A stretch of DNA of 64,000 nucleotides from CBDHCC01 sp965219235 (GCA_965219235.1 OZ244721.1:2700716-2764715); one strand, 5' to 3'. Positions 7,377 through 16,510 are shown, counted from the stretch's first letter. Notes: a model not told the origin generated them from the sequence alone. Made by a program: numbers and translations.

Positions 7377-9104
7377 ATGTTTGCCTTTCTCAAGAACTCT
7401 TCGTCCGTCTTGTCCTATGCTTCGTGCGGCCGCTGGAGCGTGTCCAACCGCAAGCGGGCGCTCCGGCTGGGCGCGCTCGCGTCCGTCTCGGCTTTGGCGG
7501 CCATGCTGCCCGCGCAAGCCCAGGCGCAGAACGTCGTCAGCGTCTGCACCGGCGTCAGCCTGCCACGCTCGGCCGTGACCGACACCATCGCACCCGTCGT
7601 GGACGGCATCGTCGCCCCGACCCAGACCACCGTCAACGGCCTTCTGGGTGCGTTGCCGGGCCTTCCGATTGTCGGCGGGGTCGTCCCGCCGCTCGCGATC
7701 GACGCCGCCGGGTTGCTGGCCGACGCGGCCGCCGGCCAGCCGATCACGCTGCAGGTGCTCGACGTGAACGGCAACGTCATCAGCCCGACGGACGCCTGCC
7801 AGACGCAGTCCGACAGCTTCAGCGTCACCAATCCGCAGGGTGTGAGCGTCGGCGGCAACCAGATCACGGGCCTGGGCGATCCCGGCCGGGCGGCCGTGGC
7901 CGGTGAAATCGATTCGCTCGCGATCGGCAACGACGCCGCGACCGACCCGACCGCGCTGCGCTCCGTCGCGCTGGGCACGGGCGCCACGGTTCAGCCGGGC
8001 GTGACCGACTCCGTGGCGCTGGGCTCCGGCTCCGTCGCCACGCGCGGCCCGACCGCCGGATCGGCGGGCGAGGTCTCCGTCGGCGCGCCGGGTGCCGAGC
8101 GCCAGATCACAAACGTCGCCGCCGGCACGGCGGCCACCGACGCCGCCAATGTCGGCCAGGTGCGGGACGTGGCCGCCGGCCTCGCCGCGCTCGACGACCG
8201 CGCCGTGCAGTACGACACGGACGCGCAGGGCCGGGTGACGCTGGGAGGGGCCACCGGCACCACCATCGGCAACCTCGCCCCCGGCGCGGTGACCGCGACC
8301 TCGACCGAGGCGGTGAACGGCAGTCAGCTGTTCGCCACCAACCAGACCGTCGCCGCCAACACGGCCGGCGTGGCGCGGAACGCCGCCGACATCGCGGGGC
8401 TGCAGGCCGGAGTGGCCAACGGCTCCACCGGACCGGTCCGCTATTCCGACGCGGCGACGCCAGCCGTGCCGAACGGCGGCGTGCCCAGCAACAACCTCAC
8501 TCTCGTGGGCGCGGCGGACGCTCCGGTGGTGCTGAGCAACGTCGCCCCCGGCACGCTCGCGACGGGCTCGACGGAGGCGGTGAACGGCGGCCAGCTGTTC
8601 GCCACCAACACGCGTGTCGCTCAGAACAGCGCCCGGGTGGAGGAGGTCGCGACGACGGCCGTGCGCTATGACGGGCCGAACCAGAACGCCGTCACCCTGC
8701 GGCCAGGCGGAGCGCCGGTCGCGCTGCGCAATCTGGCCAACGGCGTGGCGGCGAACGACGCGGCCACCTTCGGCCAGCTGAGCACCGGCCTGTCGACCAC
8801 TCTCGCCAGCGCGAGGGCCTACACCGACGAGCAGCTCGCCGGCGTGCGCTTCGACCTGCGTGGGTTCCGCGAGGACGCGGAGGCCGGGACGGCGGGCGCG
8901 CTGGCGGTCGCCGGGCTGCCGCAGACGCTGACGCCCGGCAAGGGCATGGTGGCGCTCGGCGTCGGCACCTTCCAGGGTGAGTCCGCCTTCGCGCTCGGCG
9001 GCAGCGTGGCGTCGAAAGAGGGCGATGTCGTCTTCAAGCTGAGCGGGACCTACAACACGCGGGGCGATCTGGGCGCCAGCGCCGGGATCGGCTTCGGCTT
9101 CTAA
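7377..9104 (+). CDS. Trimeric autotransporter adhesin (YadA-like)
   Basis: 575 residues. The start at 7377 has AGGAGC about 7 bases upstream. An extended signal peptide (RKRALRLGALASVSALAAML, probable cleavage after Ala50 in AQAQA) precedes a passenger with two head/neck blocks recognisable as HIM motifs: NVAAGTAATDAANVGQV near residue 242 and TSTEAVNGSQLFATN soon after, repeated near 390. The last ~65 residues form a YadA_anchor: LTPGKGMVALGVGTFQGESA, then a strand ending in Phe (SAGIGFGF), which is the trimeric beta-barrel translocator. It is short for the family. The likely role is surface adhesion or autoaggregation. A strong terminator follows. Confidence 0.88.
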   Translation: MFAFLKNSSSVLSYASCGRWSVSNRKRALRLGALASVSALAAMLPAQAQAQNVVSVCTGVSLPRSAVTDTIAPVVDGIVAPTQTTVNGLLGALPGLPIVGGVVPPLAIDAAGLLADAAAGQPITLQVLDVNGNVISPTDACQTQSDSFSVTNPQGVSVGGNQITGLGDPGRAAVAGEIDSLAIGNDAATDPTALRSVALGTGATVQPGVTDSVALGSGSVATRGPTAGSAGEVSVGAPGAERQITNVAAGTAATDAANVGQVRDVAAGLAALDDRAVQYDTDAQGRVTLGGATGTTIGNLAPGAVTATSTEAVNGSQLFATNQTVAANTAGVARNAADIAGLQAGVANGSTGPVRYSDAATPAVPNGGVPSNNLTLVGAADAPVVLSNVAPGTLATGSTEAVNGGQLFATNTRVAQNSARVEEVATTAVRYDGPNQNAVTLRPGGAPVALRNLANGVAANDAATFGQLSTGLSTTLASARAYTDEQLAGVRFDLRGFREDAEAGTAGALAVAGLPQTLTPGKGMVALGVGTFQGESAFALGGSVASKEGDVVFKLSGTYNTRGDLGASAGIGFGF

Positions 9105-9126
9105 CGGAAAGCGCCGCAGCCGATCG

Positions 9127-9164
9127 GGGGACCGTCACCAGCTTCGGTGGCGGTCCCCTTTCTC
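9127..9164 (+). terminator. Rho-independent terminator of the adhesin gene
   Basis: GGGGACCGTCACC (9127-9139) pairs with GGTGGCGGTCCCC (9147-9159) with one G-U pair and a 7-base loop, followed by TTTCTC. It begins 22 bases after the adhesin stop. Confidence 0.85.
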
Positions 9165-9445
9165 GTGAGGACGCTGCCATGAAGACACGGCGACCCGCGC
9201 CACGGGAGCGCGCGTCCCGGGCTAGCTTCAGAGTTCACGGTGCGTGAGACCGGGAGGGATGCGACATCCCGATCGAGCGCAGGGGCCGCGCGATGCTGTC
9301 ATGGATGTTCCTCGCCGGTGTCGCGGGCCTGGTACTCACCGGAACCGCGATGGCCCAGGACGTTCCACGCGATCACCGGCCGCATCTGACGCCGTCATCC
9401 GCGCCGGGGATGACGCGGCGCGCGGGAGCGGGCACAAGACCCGCC
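9165..9445. other. Gap before DNA ligase with a signal-peptide-like open stretch
   Basis: No complete gene is visible. From an ATG at 9293 the ligase frame is open and encodes a signal-peptide-like segment (MFLAGVAGLVLTGTAMAQ), then low-complexity sequence, then enters the ligase at 9446. A palindrome at 9393-9415 (CGTCATCC, 7-base loop, GGATGACG) resembles the repeats at 42760 and 47438. A cytosolic ligase would not carry a signal peptide, so this looks like the remnant of another gene or chance coding. Confidence 0.5.
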
Positions 9446-11026
9446 ATGCGCGCCTTCGCGACCCTTCTCGACCGGTTGATCTACACCCGCTCTAGGAACA
9501 GCAAGCTGCGGTTGATCGAGGGCTACCTGCGCGCCGTGCCCGATCCCGACCGTGGGCTGGCGATGGCGGCGCTGACCGGCGAGCTCGATTTCCCGGCGGT
9601 CAAGGCGAGCACCATCCGCGCGATGGCGATGGAGCGCGTCGATCCCGTGCTGTTCGCCCTCAGCCGCGACTTCGTCGGCGACACCGCGGAGACCACCGCG
9701 CTCATCTGGCCGGAGCGGCCGGGTGCGGAGAAGGAGGCGCTGTCGCTCTCCCAGATCGTGGGCGCGCTGGAGGCGCTCGACCGGCGCGGCGCTCCGCAAG
9801 CGCTGGCGGCGCTGATGGATGTGCTGGACGAGCACGAACGATTCGCGCTCCTGAAGCTGGCGACCGGCGCGATGCGCATCGGCGTGTCCGCGCGGCTCGC
9901 CCGCACCGCGCTGGCACAGGCGTTCGACGTCGATCTCGATCGGGTGGAGGAGCTGTGGCACGTGCTCCGCCCGCCCTACACCGAGCTGTTCGAGTGGCTG
10001 GAGGGGCGCGGACCCGAGCCCGACGCGGCCCACCTGCCCGTCTTCCGCCCCTTCATGCTCGCCCATCCGCTGGAGGACACGGTCGTCGACCTGGCCGACT
10101 ATGTCGCGGAGTGGAAGTGGGACGGTATCCGTGTGCAACTCGTCCACGTGGACGGCGCGACGCGGCTCTACAGCCGCACGGGCGACGACATCACCGCGAG
10201 CTTTCCCGAGGTGGCCGCCGACTACACCCGTCCCGGCGCGCTCGACGGCGAGCTGATGGTGCGGGGCGGGGTGCAGGGCGGCGAGGAGGGCGGGGCGGCC
10301 TCCTTCAACGCGCTGCAGCAGCGGCTGGGACGCAAGACCGTCACCAAGGCGATGCTCGACGAGGCCCCCGCCTTCGTGCGCCTGTACGACGTGCTGGTGG
10401 ACAGGGCCGACGACCTGCGATCCCTCCCCTGGACCGAACGGCGCGCGCGGCTGGAGGCGATCGTACCGGAGCTGCCCGCCGACCGCTTCGACCTCTCGGC
10501 GGTGATCGATGCCTCCGACTTCGAGGCGCTCGGCCGCATCCGGGAAGGCGCGCGCGACGCGGCGATCGAGGGGATGATGCTCAAGCGCCGCGACAGTCCC
10601 TATGTGAACGGCCGGCGCGCGGGGCTGTGGTACAAGTGGAAGCGCGATCCGCTGACCGCCGACTGCGTAATGATGTACGCCCAGCGCGGGTCGGGGCGGC
10701 GGTCCTCCTATTATTCCGACTACACGTTCGGCTGCTGGACGGAGGATGGCGAGCTGACGCCGGTGGGCAAGGCCTACAGCGGCATCACGGACGAGGAGTT
10801 GCGCTGGCTCGACCGCTTCGTGCGCCACAACACGGTCAAGCGCTTCGGCCCGGTGCGCGAGGTGAAGAAGGAGCTGGTGCTCGAGATCGCCTTCGATTCC
10901 ATCCATGGATCGAAGCGGCACAAGTCGGGCGTCGCCATGCGCTTCCCCCGCATCCACCGCATCCGGCGCGACAAGCCGGCGGCGGAGGCCGACCGGCTGT
11001 CCACGCTGGCGGAGCTGGTGACCTGA
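9446..11026 (+). CDS. ATP-dependent DNA ligase (cisplatin-damage-response type)
   Basis: 526 residues from the ATG at 9446, which gives the family N-terminus MRAFATLLDRLIYTRSRNSK. An N-terminal helical domain is followed by the adenylation domain with motif I EWKWDGIR (AMP-lysine in KWDG) near residue 228, the motif ELMV after it and motif V LWYKWKR near 395, then an OB-fold ending in HKSGVAMRFPRIHRIRRDKP. It seals nicks using ATP and is accessory to the NAD ligase. In many genomes this gene sits with a ligase-associated exonuclease and helicase; those partners are not next to it here. Confidence 0.92.
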   Translation: MRAFATLLDRLIYTRSRNSKLRLIEGYLRAVPDPDRGLAMAALTGELDFPAVKASTIRAMAMERVDPVLFALSRDFVGDTAETTALIWPERPGAEKEALSLSQIVGALEALDRRGAPQALAALMDVLDEHERFALLKLATGAMRIGVSARLARTALAQAFDVDLDRVEELWHVLRPPYTELFEWLEGRGPEPDAAHLPVFRPFMLAHPLEDTVVDLADYVAEWKWDGIRVQLVHVDGATRLYSRTGDDITASFPEVAADYTRPGALDGELMVRGGVQGGEEGGAASFNALQQRLGRKTVTKAMLDEAPAFVRLYDVLVDRADDLRSLPWTERRARLEAIVPELPADRFDLSAVIDASDFEALGRIREGARDAAIEGMMLKRRDSPYVNGRRAGLWYKWKRDPLTADCVMMYAQRGSGRRSSYYSDYTFGCWTEDGELTPVGKAYSGITDEELRWLDRFVRHNTVKRFGPVREVKKELVLEIAFDSIHGSKRHKSGVAMRFPRIHRIRRDKPAAEADRLSTLAELVT

Positions 11027-11066
11027 CGCGGACCTGATCCGGGCTCGGCGCGACTTGCATAGGGTT

Positions 11067-11074
11067 GGTTAACC
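11067..11074. promoter_or_regulatory. GGTTAACC palindrome upstream of the CHASE2-EAL gene
   Basis: A perfect 8-base palindrome lies 34 bases before the ATG of the CHASE2-EAL gene. It contains TTAAC, the half-site of CtrA, and the second half at the N7 spacing (CAAAC) differs at two positions. The same heptamer GTTAACC reappears as an inverted pair just after this gene at 13445-13469. Confidence 0.35.
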
Positions 11075-11107
11075 TATCGCAAACTTTCTGGGCTTAGCGC
11101 TGCGACC

Positions 11108-13432
11108 ATGCAGGGCCGTCCTCCCAAGCCGAAACGGTCCTTCCGCTGGCGGACGCTGTTCGGCCCGCTGACGATCGCCATGCTGGTCGGCGCGTTCTTC
11201 GCGGTGGCCGAACCCGTGCCGATCAACATGCTCTTGCGGGAGGCGCAATACTCGCTGATTCCGAAGCGCGCGTCGGGACGCATCGTCATCGTCGACAGTG
11301 TGCCATCCGAAGACGTGCTATCGCCGGATGTCGAGCGGTTGCAGGATGCGCGCCTGCTCAACGCGCTGCGCCGGTATCAGCCGAGCAAAGTCTTCGTCGA
11401 GCGGCAGTATTTCGCCCCCAGCACGCCTGCCGCCGACGCTGCGCTGGCGGAGGCGCTCGCCCGCTACAGGAGTCCGGTGTTCTTGGCGGCTAAGCTAACC
11501 ACCACGCACAACTCGAAGTCGGAGATTGACCGGCTGCCCGAGCCTCTTTTTCTGCGGCACGCTGAGGTCGGCAGTTCCTCAATTTGGATCAACCCTTTCG
11601 GCTATACGGACAGGATGTCTTATGCCGATGTTGTAAGCCGGCGGATCGTGCCGTCCTTTGCCTCGGCAATGGCGGACCGTGCAGGTCCACCAAGTGATAT
11701 GTTCCTGATCGACTTCAGTACGCGCATAAGCACTGTCCCTCGGTATAGGTACGCGGACGTGGTTTCTGGCTCGCTTCCGCTCTCGGCGTTCGCGGGCAAG
11801 ATCGTAGTGCTCGCCGGCAGAAGCGCGACGAACGATCTCATACGACTGCCACGGCTCGGCCCCAGCCAGCAGACTGATGCGCACGTGCTTGCGGCCGAAA
11901 CCCTGCTGCGCGGACGGCCGACTAACCTCGGCGGCTGGCCGCTGCTGCTGCTCGTGGGTGTGGCGCATTGGCTAATCGCCCGCGCCCGACTCTCGCGGCG
12001 GGTGGCGGCCGCAACCCGCGTCGCCGGCTTCGCGTTCCTCCTGCTGGTGGGCGGTATCGCCAGCCTGTTCCAGGTGAACCTTGACCCTGGTCCCGCTCTA
12101 GCGGCGCTTGCGACCGTCACCTGGATGGTAAACTGGCGAGAGCGCAAACTGCGAGCGGAGCAGACGAACGCGCGCTCCAACCTGCCCAACATGACCGGCT
12201 TCCGCGCCGCCGATCCACCTGGCGACGCCGCCGTCGTGGTCGCGCGGATCGCGCGCATCGACGAGATCCTCACGGCGCTGCCTTCGGCCCTGCATGGTGC
12301 CTTCGCGCGCGCCGTGGTGTACCGGCTGAAGGCGGGCGACGAGGCGCTGACGCTCTACCACGACGAAAATGGACATTTCGCGTGGTACGCGCCGGCGCAG
12401 AGCTTCGCCGCCATCGAATCGCACCTGACGGGCCTCAAGGCGCTGTTCGCCACACCGATCGCGCTGGAAGGCCACCAGATCGACGTCGAGCTGGCCTTCG
12501 GCGTCGACGTCAACTGCGACCAGGACCCGTCGCTGCGGCTCGCCTCCGCCTCCAATGCGGCGGCCGAGGCGGGAGAGAGCGGGCACGTCGCGCATTCGTT
12601 CGACAGCGAGCGGCTGGAACGCGCGAGCTGGACCACGTCGCTGCACACCGCGATCGACCAGGCGCTCCACAATCAGGAGATCTGGGTCGCCTATCAGCCC
12701 AAGCTTGACCTCGCCTCCGGCCGGGTGACGGGCGCGGAGGCGCTGGTCCGCTGGACCCATCCCACGCGCGGCAACATCCCGCCGACCGAGTTCATCGCCC
12801 ACGCCGAGCGCGACGGACGAATCGACTCGCTGACCTGGGCGGTGACCGAGCACGCGGTCGCCAGCGCGGCGCTGCTGAACGCCACCGGCCGGCCCTTCCA
12901 CGTCGCGATCAACCTGTCGGCGGTGATGCTGGGTCGCGACGACCTGCACGAGCGGATGCTGGAGACGCTATTCCGCCACAAGCTGCGGCCCAATCTGCTG
13001 ACGCTGGAGCTCACCGAGACTGTGCCGCTGAGTGAGAATCCGACTGTCGCCACCAATCTTCACCGACTGCGCGCCTCGGGCTGCCGGGTGTCGATCGACG
13101 ATTACGGCACCGGCGCCTCCAACCTCCTCTACCTCAAGACCGTGCCGTCGGACGAGGTGAAGATCGACCGATTGTTCGTCACGGGCCTGTCGGACAGCGC
13201 GGTCAACACCGCGATCGTGCGCGGCACCATCGACATGGTCCACGCGCTCGGCCGCTGCGTGGTGGCGGAGGGCGTCGAGGACCTGGCGACGCTGCGCCTG
13301 CTCGGCCGACTCGGCTGCGACGTGGCGCAGGGCTTCGCGATTGGACGGCCGCAGCGGATCGAGGATTTCCAGGAGACCTTCCGCAGCGGGCTGGAGGCAC
13401 GCTTTTCCTCCGTGGGACGGAACCAAAGCTGA
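11108..13432 (+). CDS. CHASE2-sensor c-di-GMP phosphodiesterase (degenerate GGDEF, intact EAL)
   Basis: 774 residues. A transmembrane helix (about 15-35) precedes an extracytoplasmic CHASE2 sensor (to about 265), then two or three helices (about 275-345). The next ~140 residues sit where a GGDEF domain would be but lack the GGDEF signature. The last ~250 residues are an EAL domain with GAEALVRW, INLSAVML, LELTET, SIDDYGTGASNLLYLK, VKIDRLF, VVAEGVED and GFAIGRP; the metal and catalytic residues appear intact, so c-di-GMP hydrolysis is likely. The ligand sensed is unknown. Codon use in the CHASE2 part is less GC-biased than in neighbours. Confidence 0.88.
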   Translation: MQGRPPKPKRSFRWRTLFGPLTIAMLVGAFFAVAEPVPINMLLREAQYSLIPKRASGRIVIVDSVPSEDVLSPDVERLQDARLLNALRRYQPSKVFVERQYFAPSTPAADAALAEALARYRSPVFLAAKLTTTHNSKSEIDRLPEPLFLRHAEVGSSSIWINPFGYTDRMSYADVVSRRIVPSFASAMADRAGPPSDMFLIDFSTRISTVPRYRYADVVSGSLPLSAFAGKIVVLAGRSATNDLIRLPRLGPSQQTDAHVLAAETLLRGRPTNLGGWPLLLLVGVAHWLIARARLSRRVAAATRVAGFAFLLLVGGIASLFQVNLDPGPALAALATVTWMVNWRERKLRAEQTNARSNLPNMTGFRAADPPGDAAVVVARIARIDEILTALPSALHGAFARAVVYRLKAGDEALTLYHDENGHFAWYAPAQSFAAIESHLTGLKALFATPIALEGHQIDVELAFGVDVNCDQDPSLRLASASNAAAEAGESGHVAHSFDSERLERASWTTSLHTAIDQALHNQEIWVAYQPKLDLASGRVTGAEALVRWTHPTRGNIPPTEFIAHAERDGRIDSLTWAVTEHAVASAALLNATGRPFHVAINLSAVMLGRDDLHERMLETLFRHKLRPNLLTLELTETVPLSENPTVATNLHRLRASGCRVSIDDYGTGASNLLYLKTVPSDEVKIDRLFVTGLSDSAVNTAIVRGTIDMVHALGRCVVAEGVEDLATLRLLGRLGCDVAQGFAIGRPQRIEDFQETFRSGLEARFSSVGRNQS

Positions 13433-13444
13433 AAGCTCCCCCTT

Positions 13445-13469
13445 GTTAACCATGTGTGGTAAGGTTAAC
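13445..13469. promoter_or_regulatory. Inverted GTTAACC pair upstream of small peptide gene
   Basis: GTTAACC (13445-13451) and its reverse complement GGTTAAC (13463-13469) are separated by 11 bases, in the 77-base stretch between the CHASE2-EAL stop and the 24-residue peptide ORF. It has the form of a dimeric operator; TTAACC also resembles a CtrA half-site, but the spacing is not that of a full CtrA box. Confidence 0.45.
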
Positions 13470-13509
13470 ATGTTGTTGGCCACCATGGCATAGCAACGAG
13501 GGATCTATT

Positions 13510-13584
13510 ATGAGCAAGACGACGAAGCGCCCGACGACCGGGCGAGGCATTTGGGATTGGGTTTTCGGCTCCATCCGGAAGTAA
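13510..13584 (+). CDS. Tiny Trp-rich cationic peptide (24 aa), unknown function
   Basis: An ATG at 13510 lies 6 bases after GAGGGA, an excellent Shine-Dalgarno. It opens a 24-codon frame ending in TAA at 13582-13584, with a strong terminator only 10 bases later. The product has a basic N-terminus (Lys3, Lys6, Arg7, Arg12), a hydrophobic aromatic core GIWDWVFGSI (13-22) and a basic end (Arg23, Lys24), so it could insert in or lie along a membrane. I do not recognise it. The tight unit of palindrome, ribosome site, ORF and terminator argues for a real, separately transcribed gene; alternatives are a leader peptide or an sRNA with incidental coding. Confidence 0.55.
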   Translation: MSKTTKRPTTGRGIWDWVFGSIRK

Positions 13585-13594
13585 TTCTCAGCAA

Positions 13595-13620
13595 GGCCTC
13601 ATTATTGAGGCCTTTTTTTT
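13595..13620 (+). terminator. Strong rho-independent terminator after the 24-aa peptide
   Basis: GGCCTCA (13595-13601), loop TTAT, TGAGGCC (13606-13612), then eight T residues. The A residues before the stem add further pairs with the T tract. This is one of the cleanest intrinsic terminators in the window. Confidence 0.9.
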
Positions 13621-13779
13621 GCTGCCTTCCAAGCATTTGAATTCTACGAGGTTGACAACATGAATAAGCGCGGGTGAGCCGTCCTCTATGATCTTCGTAC
13701 CTGTTCACGCATGTACCACCACAACCGACGATCTGTGCAGCCCGCTACTCGACTCCTCCATGCGTCTAATTCGAACCGC

Positions 13780-15387
13780 ATGTATCCAGCCCATCATGTC
13801 GCATTGACCGCCTTTCCCTGGTGGCGAGGCGCCGTCCTCTATCAGGTCTACCCGCGCTCCTTCGCCGACTCGGACTCCGACGGCATCGGCGATCTGCCCG
13901 GCGTCACCGCGCACCTGGATCACGTCGCATCTCTTGGCGTGGACGGGTTGTGGCTTTCGCCCTTCTTCCCCTCGCCCATGAAGGACTTCGGCTACGACGT
14001 GGCCGATTTCCGTGGCGTCGATCCGCTGTTCGGCACGCTCGCCGACTTCGACCGGCTGGTGGAGCGCGCGCACGCGCTGGGACTGCGGGTGATCATCGAC
14101 CAGGTCTACTCCCACTCCTCCGACCAACACCCGTGGTTCCGGGAGAGCCGGGCCGATCGCGCCAATCCCCGCGCCGACTGGTACGTCTGGGCGGACCCCA
14201 GGCCGGACGGCTCGCCGCCCAACAACTGGCTGTCGGTGTTCGGCGGCTCCTGCTGGACGTGGGACGCGCGCCGGGGGCAATACTACTTCCACAACTTCCT
14301 GCCTGAGCAGCCGGACCTCGACCTGCACCGGCTCGACGTCCAGGACGCGATGCTGGATGTCGCCCGTTTCTGGCTGGATCGCGGCGTGGACGGCTTTCGC
14401 CTGGACGCGCTCAACTTCGCGATGCACGACCGGCGGCTGACCGACAATCCGGTCGCGCCGCCGGATCGGCCGCGCACCCGCCCCTTCGACCATCAGTCGC
14501 ACGTCCACAACCAGTCGCAGCCCGAGATCGTGGGTTTCGTCGAGCGGCTGGCGGCGGTCGTCGCCGGCTATCCCGATCGCTTCACCGTGGCGGAGGTCGG
14601 CGGCGTCGATCCGCTGCCGGAGATGCGGGCGTTCACCCGGGGCACGGATCGGCTGAGCACGGCCTACGGCTTCGCGTTCCTGTCCGCCGACCGGCTGACC
14701 CCGGCGTTGGTGCGCGACGCGATGGCGGAGTGGCCGAGCGGCGAGGCCGCGGACGATGGCGAGCCCTGGCCGAGCTGGGCGTTCTCCAACCACGACGTCC
14801 CCCGAGCGGTGTCGCGCTGGACCGAGGGGCGGGATGGAACCGCCATGGCGCGGCTGACGCTGGCGTTGCTCGCGACGCTGCGCGGCAACATTTTCCTCTA
14901 TCAGGGCGAGGAGCTGGGGCTGGAGCAGGCGGACGTGCCGTTCGAGCGGCTGGCGGACCCGGAGGCGATCGCCAACTGGCCGCTGACGCTGGGCCGCGAC
15001 GGCGCGCGCACCCCGATGGCGTGGACGTCCGAGGGCATCGGAAGCGGCTTCTCCACGACCGAGCCGTGGCTGCCGATCGATCCGCGCCATCGCGCGCGCG
15101 CGATGGACCGGCAGGAGCGCGATCCCGACAGTCCACTGGCGGTCACCCGCGCCGTGTTCGCGCTGCGCCGCGCGGAGCCGGCGCTGCGCCTGGGCGCGCT
15201 GGACTTCGTCGACACGCCCGGCGACCTGCTGGTGTTCCGGCGGAGCTGGCGCGGGCGCGCTCTCACCTGCGCCTTCAACCTGGGCCACGAAACCGTCGCC
15301 TGGCGCACCGCAGGTCGGATGCTGGTCGCGCTCAACGGGGCGACGGACGACCGGCTGCCACCCCTGGGCGTGGCGGTCTGCGCGTGA
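13780..15387 (+). CDS. GH13 alpha-glucosidase
   Basis: 535 residues from the ATG at 13780. The family start is PWWRGAVLYQVYPRSFADSD. Conserved regions I-IV of the GH13 (beta/alpha)8 barrel are present: IIDQVYSHSSDQHPWF, GVDGFRLDALNF with the nucleophile Asp, FTVAEVGG with the acid/base Glu, and FSNHDVPRAVSRW. This pattern is that of exo-acting alpha-glucosidases that release glucose from short malto- or isomalto-oligosaccharides. There is no signal peptide, so it probably acts in the cytoplasm on imported sugars. No transporter or regulator is adjacent, and 155 bases before the start hold no recognisable feature. Confidence 0.9.
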   Translation: MYPAHHVALTAFPWWRGAVLYQVYPRSFADSDSDGIGDLPGVTAHLDHVASLGVDGLWLSPFFPSPMKDFGYDVADFRGVDPLFGTLADFDRLVERAHALGLRVIIDQVYSHSSDQHPWFRESRADRANPRADWYVWADPRPDGSPPNNWLSVFGGSCWTWDARRGQYYFHNFLPEQPDLDLHRLDVQDAMLDVARFWLDRGVDGFRLDALNFAMHDRRLTDNPVAPPDRPRTRPFDHQSHVHNQSQPEIVGFVERLAAVVAGYPDRFTVAEVGGVDPLPEMRAFTRGTDRLSTAYGFAFLSADRLTPALVRDAMAEWPSGEAADDGEPWPSWAFSNHDVPRAVSRWTEGRDGTAMARLTLALLATLRGNIFLYQGEELGLEQADVPFERLADPEAIANWPLTLGRDGARTPMAWTSEGIGSGFSTTEPWLPIDPRHRARAMDRQERDPDSPLAVTRAVFALRRAEPALRLGALDFVDTPGDLLVFRRSWRGRALTCAFNLGHETVAWRTAGRMLVALNGATDDRLPPLGVAVCA

Positions 15388-15403
15388 GGGGGAGGTCGGC
15401 CCG

Positions 15404-16510
15404 TCAGTACACCACGACGCTGCGGATGCCCTCGCCGCGCGCCATCATCGCGAAGCCCTCGTTGATGTCGTCGAGCGCCAGCCGGCGGGTGATGAGCGGG
15501 TCGACCTCGATATGGCCGTCGAGCACCCAGCCGACGATGCGCGGCACGTCGGTGCGCCCCCTCGCGCCACCGAACGCCGTGCCCTTCCAGGTCCGGCCGG
15601 TCACCAGCTGGAACGGCCGTGTGGCGATCTCCTCGCCCGCCCTGGCCACCCCGATGATGACGCTCTCGCCCCAGCCGCGGTGGCAGCATTCGAGCGCCTG
15701 GCGCATCACCTCCACATTGCCGGTGCAGTCGAAGGAATAGTCCGCCCCGCCGCCGGTGAGCTCAATAATGTGCGCCGCCACATCTTCCACCGCGCGAGGG
15801 TCGACGAAGTCGGTCATGCCGAAGCGGCGACCCCACGCCTCCTTGTCCGGGTTCACATCCACGCCGACGATCCGACCCGCGCCGACCAGCCGCGCGCCCT
15901 GGACGACGTTGAGCCCGATGCCACCCAGCCCGAAGACGACGACGGTGGCGCCCGGCTCCACCTTCGCGGTGTTGACGACCGCGCCCACGCCCGTGGTGAC
16001 GCCGCAGCCGACAGTGCAGATCGTGTCGAACGCCGCCCGCCGATCGATCACCGCCAGCGCGATCTCCGGCAGCACGATGAAGTTCGAGAAGGTGGAGCAG
16101 CCCATATAATGCCACACCGGCGCGCCGTTCTGCGAAAACCGGCTGGTGCCGTCGGGCATGACGCCCCGGCCCTGGGTCGCGCGGATGGCCGTACAGAGGT
16201 TGGTCTTCGGGTTGAGGCAGGACGGGCACTGGCGGCACTCCGGCGTGTAGAGCGGGATGACGTGATCGCCGGGCGACACCGAGGTGACGCCCGGCCCCAG
16301 CTCGCGCACCACGCCGGCACCCTCGTGTCCCAGCACGCAGGGGAAGCGCCCTTCGGAGTCCAGCCCGCCCAGGGTGTAGGCGTCCGTGTGACAGATGCCG
16401 CTCGCCCTGACCTCGACCAGCACCTCGCCCGCCTGCGGCCCCTGCAGGTCCAGCTCGACGATCTCCAGCGGCTGGAGGGGGGCGAATGCGACGGCGGCGC
16501 GGGTCTTCAT
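15404..16510 (-). CDS. frmA: S-(hydroxymethyl)glutathione dehydrogenase (class III alcohol dehydrogenase)
   Basis: 368 residues, the standard length. It oxidises S-hydroxymethylglutathione, the adduct of formaldehyde and glutathione, with NAD. Catalytic zinc ligands are Cys40, His62-Glu63 (GHEGAGVV) and the Cys of TVGCGVTTG; the structural zinc site is Cys92, 95, 98, 106 (CRQCPSCLNPKTNLC). The Rossmann motif is VFGLGGIGLNVVQGARL. It is divergent from a VOC gene and fghA, whose product performs the next step, so the locus is a formaldehyde-detoxification unit. Confidence 0.95.
   Translation of the reverse strand: MKTRAAVAFAPLQPLEIVELDLQGPQAGEVLVEVRASGICHTDAYTLGGLDSEGRFPCVLGHEGAGVVRELGPGVTSVSPGDHVIPLYTPECRQCPSCLNPKTNLCTAIRATQGRGVMPDGTSRFSQNGAPVWHYMGCSTFSNFIVLPEIALAVIDRRAAFDTICTVGCGVTTGVGAVVNTAKVEPGATVVVFGLGGIGLNVVQGARLVGAGRIVGVDVNPDKEAWGRRFGMTDFVDPRAVEDVAAHIIELTGGGADYSFDCTGNVEVMRQALECCHRGWGESVIIGVARAGEEIATRPFQLVTGRTWKGTAFGGARGRTDVPRIVGWVLDGHIEVDPLITRRLALDDINEGFAMMARGEGIRSVVVY

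Noticed and set aside
13445..13469. Full CtrA box
   Set aside because: The two TTAA motifs are 15 bases apart, not 7, so this is listed only as an inverted operator-like pair.
13652..13657. TTGACA as a -35 promoter element before the alpha-glucosidase gene
   Set aside because: No -10-like sequence occurs at 16-18 bases downstream; TATGAT is 29 bases away, too far.
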